This document shows, piece after piece, positions 25,834 through 26,879 of a DNA stretch of 26,879 nt. Below the pieces are notes generated by a model that was not told the DNA's origin, ran no database searches, and worked only from the letters and a program-made list of their open reading frames with translations. Position 1 is the first letter of the stretch. Each line of letters opens with the position of its first letter. The stretch comes from DAOUBP01 sp964513075 (lineage in GTDB: Bacteria > Chloroflexota > Anaerolineae > CG2-30-64-16): positions 1-26,879 of the forward strand of contig CAZELR010000060.1 of NCBI GenBank assembly GCA_964513075.1. The letters run 5' to 3'. The translations under genes were made by a program, and so were the position numbers.

Positions 25834-25837
25834 CTGC

Positions 25838-26131
25838 CTATGCGTCGCCGCGACGTTTGGCCAGGCGCTGCTCTTTCTGCGCGCGCCGCAAGGTCTCTTG
25901 CTGCGCTTTGATCGTTTCGACGGTGTCGGCGGTGCGTTCCAGACGCTTCATAAAGCGGTCAACCTGCCCGGCAGTGTCGACGATGCGCTGCTCACCCGTG
26001 TAGAAGGGGTGACATTGCGAGCAGATGTCGATTTTGAGCTCGGGGACGGTAGCGCCGACCGTGAAAGTGTTGCCGCAGGCGCAGATGATGCGCGCATCAG
26101 GATAGTATTTTGGATGGATTTTGGCTTTCAT
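25838..26131 (-). CDS. rpmE: ribosomal protein bL31, zinc-binding form with C-terminal extension
   Basis: The product has 97 residues, against about 70 in common bL31. Residues 1-70 are the ribosomal protein, with cysteines C17, C19, C37 and C40 of the zinc-binding (C+) type and the signature CHPFYTG. Residues about 71-97 are a charged helical tail rich in Arg, Lys and Gln ('AQQETLRRAQKEQRLAKRRG'). The start codon is two bases behind rpmA, and its Shine-Dalgarno TGAGG lies in the rpmA end, so translation is coupled. The zinc form can serve as a zinc store; no zinc-free copy is seen here. Confidence 0.96.
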   Translation of the reverse strand: MKAKIHPKYYPDARIICACGNTFTVGATVPELKIDICSQCHPFYTGEQRIVDTAGQVDRFMKRLERTADTVETIKAQQETLRRAQKEQRLAKRRGDA

Positions 26132-26133
26132 CG

Positions 26134-26388
26134 TTATGCCTCAGGGTACACGCTGATCACTCGGCGTCCGTTCTTGATCTCAAATTTGACATAGCCTTCG
26201 GCCGTTGCGAACAGGGTGTAATCACTGCCCAGGTCAGTATTTACACCAGGATGGAACCTGCTGCCGTGCTGTCGGATAATGATGTTGCCCGACAAGACAT
26301 GCTCGCCGCCGAACTTCTTCACGCCCAGGCGTTGACCTACGCTGTCACGACCGTTGCGGCTCGAGCCGCCACCTTTTTTGTGAGCCAT
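26134..26388 (-). CDS. rpmA: ribosomal protein bL27
   Basis: The product has 84 residues. It starts MAHKKGGGSSRNGRDSVGQR, the standard bL27 N-terminus that reaches toward the peptidyl transferase centre; no cleavable leader as in Firmicutes is present. 'RQHGSRFHPGVNTDLGSDYTLFA' follows the family pattern. GGAGAG precedes the ATG. It lies between rplU and rpmE on the minus strand with 16 and 2 base gaps. Confidence 0.98.
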   Translation of the reverse strand: MAHKKGGGSSRNGRDSVGQRLGVKKFGGEHVLSGNIIIRQHGSRFHPGVNTDLGSDYTLFATAEGYVKFEIKNGRRVISVYPEA

Positions 26389-26404
26389 TGTAATCTCTCC
26401 TCAC

Positions 26405-26716
26405 TTACGCCTGGATCGTCTCGATCCGCAATTGGGTGAAAGGCTGTCGATGCCCGCGACGCACGCGCTGGCGCTTCTTTTGGGCATAGCGGAAGTTGAG
26501 CACCTTGCGATGCTTCGCTTGCAGCACGACCGTCGCCGTGACCGACGCACCTGCGATCGTGGGCCGTCCAACGGTGACGGTCTCTCCGTCAGCCACCAAC
26601 AGCACCCGATCCAACGTCACCTGCTGGCCGACTTCCACCACCAGCTTCTCAACCTCGATGAACTCGCCCGGCGTCGCACGATACTGCTTGCCGCCGGTCT
26701 CTACCACTGCATACAT
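26405..26716 (-). CDS. rplU: ribosomal protein bL21
   Basis: The product has 103 residues, the normal length. It starts MYAVVETGGKQYRATPGEFI and ends with the basic 'YAQKKRQRVRRGHRQPFTQL', both typical of bL21. GAGGAG lies upstream of ATG 26716. It is the first gene of the ribosomal protein cluster, transcribed from the promoter at 26835-26863. In many bacteria rplU-rpmA is followed by obgE; here rpmE and tdk follow instead. Confidence 0.98.
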   Translation of the reverse strand: MYAVVETGGKQYRATPGEFIEVEKLVVEVGQQVTLDRVLLVADGETVTVGRPTIAGASVTATVVLQAKHRKVLNFRYAQKKRQRVRRGHRQPFTQLRIETIQA

Positions 26717-26828
26717 CTACCTTACTCCTCGCGTCCCGCGCCTATCATGGCGGATAGGACTTCGTCTTGGCGGGTCGCCTGCTCAAAGGGCCAATAACGC
26801 GGTGGCACGGCCTTGGCGGCCGCACCGA
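26717..26828 (-). promoter_or_regulatory. rplU leader with hairpins
   Basis: About 110 bases lie between the promoter and rplU. CCTATC (26741-26746) and GATAGG (26753-26758) form a 6-bp hairpin, and GC-rich inverted sequence lies near 26805-26828. Ribosomal protein operons are often controlled by their own products through such leaders; that is inference here. Confidence 0.4.
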
Positions 26829-26834
26829 ACTCAC

Positions 26835-26863
26835 ATTATACGCATACGAGGGATGCCTGTCAA
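26835..26863 (-). promoter_or_regulatory. perfect consensus promoter of the rplU operon
   Basis: On the minus strand TTGACA (26863-26858), 17 bases, TATAAT (26840-26835): both hexamers and the spacing are ideal, as expected for ribosomal protein genes. Confidence 0.85.
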
Positions 26864-26879
26864 AATGGGCCCTGGCTGT

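Overview
The window looks like a piece of a chromosome from an uncultivated Chloroflexota bacterium, probably Anaerolineae- or Caldilineae-like. This is inference. It rests on a GC-rich genome with consensus sigma-70 type promoters, a large secreted protein with Thr/Pro-rich linkers of the 'PTxTPT' kind, a eukaryote-like (type 2) isoleucyl-tRNA synthetase, a T-box leader and a pantothenate cluster with a structured leader. A run of exactly 100 N (18747-18846) is flanked by the same 55 bases on both sides. The sequence is therefore a draft scaffold, and the join is probably a contig overlap rather than a real gap.

Layout. 1-3330: a 1049-residue secreted multidomain protein. 3370-6571: a sugar ABC transporter (two permeases and a lipoprotein binding protein, no ATPase). 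6580-7362: five tRNA genes (Ala-TGC, Gly-GCC, Phe-GAA, Gln-TTG, His-GTG) ending in a strong terminator. 7385-7584 (minus): a small self-contained unit with a consensus-like promoter, a perfect Shine-Dalgarno, an 18-codon ORF, competing hairpins and a terminator. 7626-9830 (minus): glycogen branching enzyme. 10042-11475: a secreted subtilisin-like protease. 11625-14106: a Gfo/Idh/MocA oxidoreductase and a NahK-like sugar kinase. 14117-14320: the remains of a UPF0175-like gene. 14354-15283: a YitT-family membrane protein. 15299-18369: panB, panE and panC, with a terminator in the panB leader. 18366-22998: an isoleucine T-box leader followed by an AlaX-type editing protein and ileS. 23188-25123: a DksA/TraR-type zinc finger protein, lspA and an RluD-type pseudouridine synthase. 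25125-26863 (minus): rplU-rpmA-rpmE-tdk from a perfect consensus promoter.

How the genes fit together. The ABC transporter, the kinase and the oxidoreductase could serve uptake and entry of (amino)sugars into metabolism, with glycogen branching as storage. panB-panE-panC give the ketopantoate-to-pantothenate branch of CoA synthesis, without panD here. The T-box ties alaX and ileS to the charging state of tRNA-Ile.

The most unusual signal is not a gene. Short repeats with a strict 7-base period occur at about nine places between 6.6 and 25.8 kb. They lie in a tRNA precursor leader, between the pan genes, inside the linker of the T-box leader, in hairpins behind ileS and rpmE, and inside the ileS reading frame. 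Together with the small unit at 7385-7584, which can hide its own ribosome binding site in either of two competing hairpin arrangements, these are the best candidates for something undescribed.
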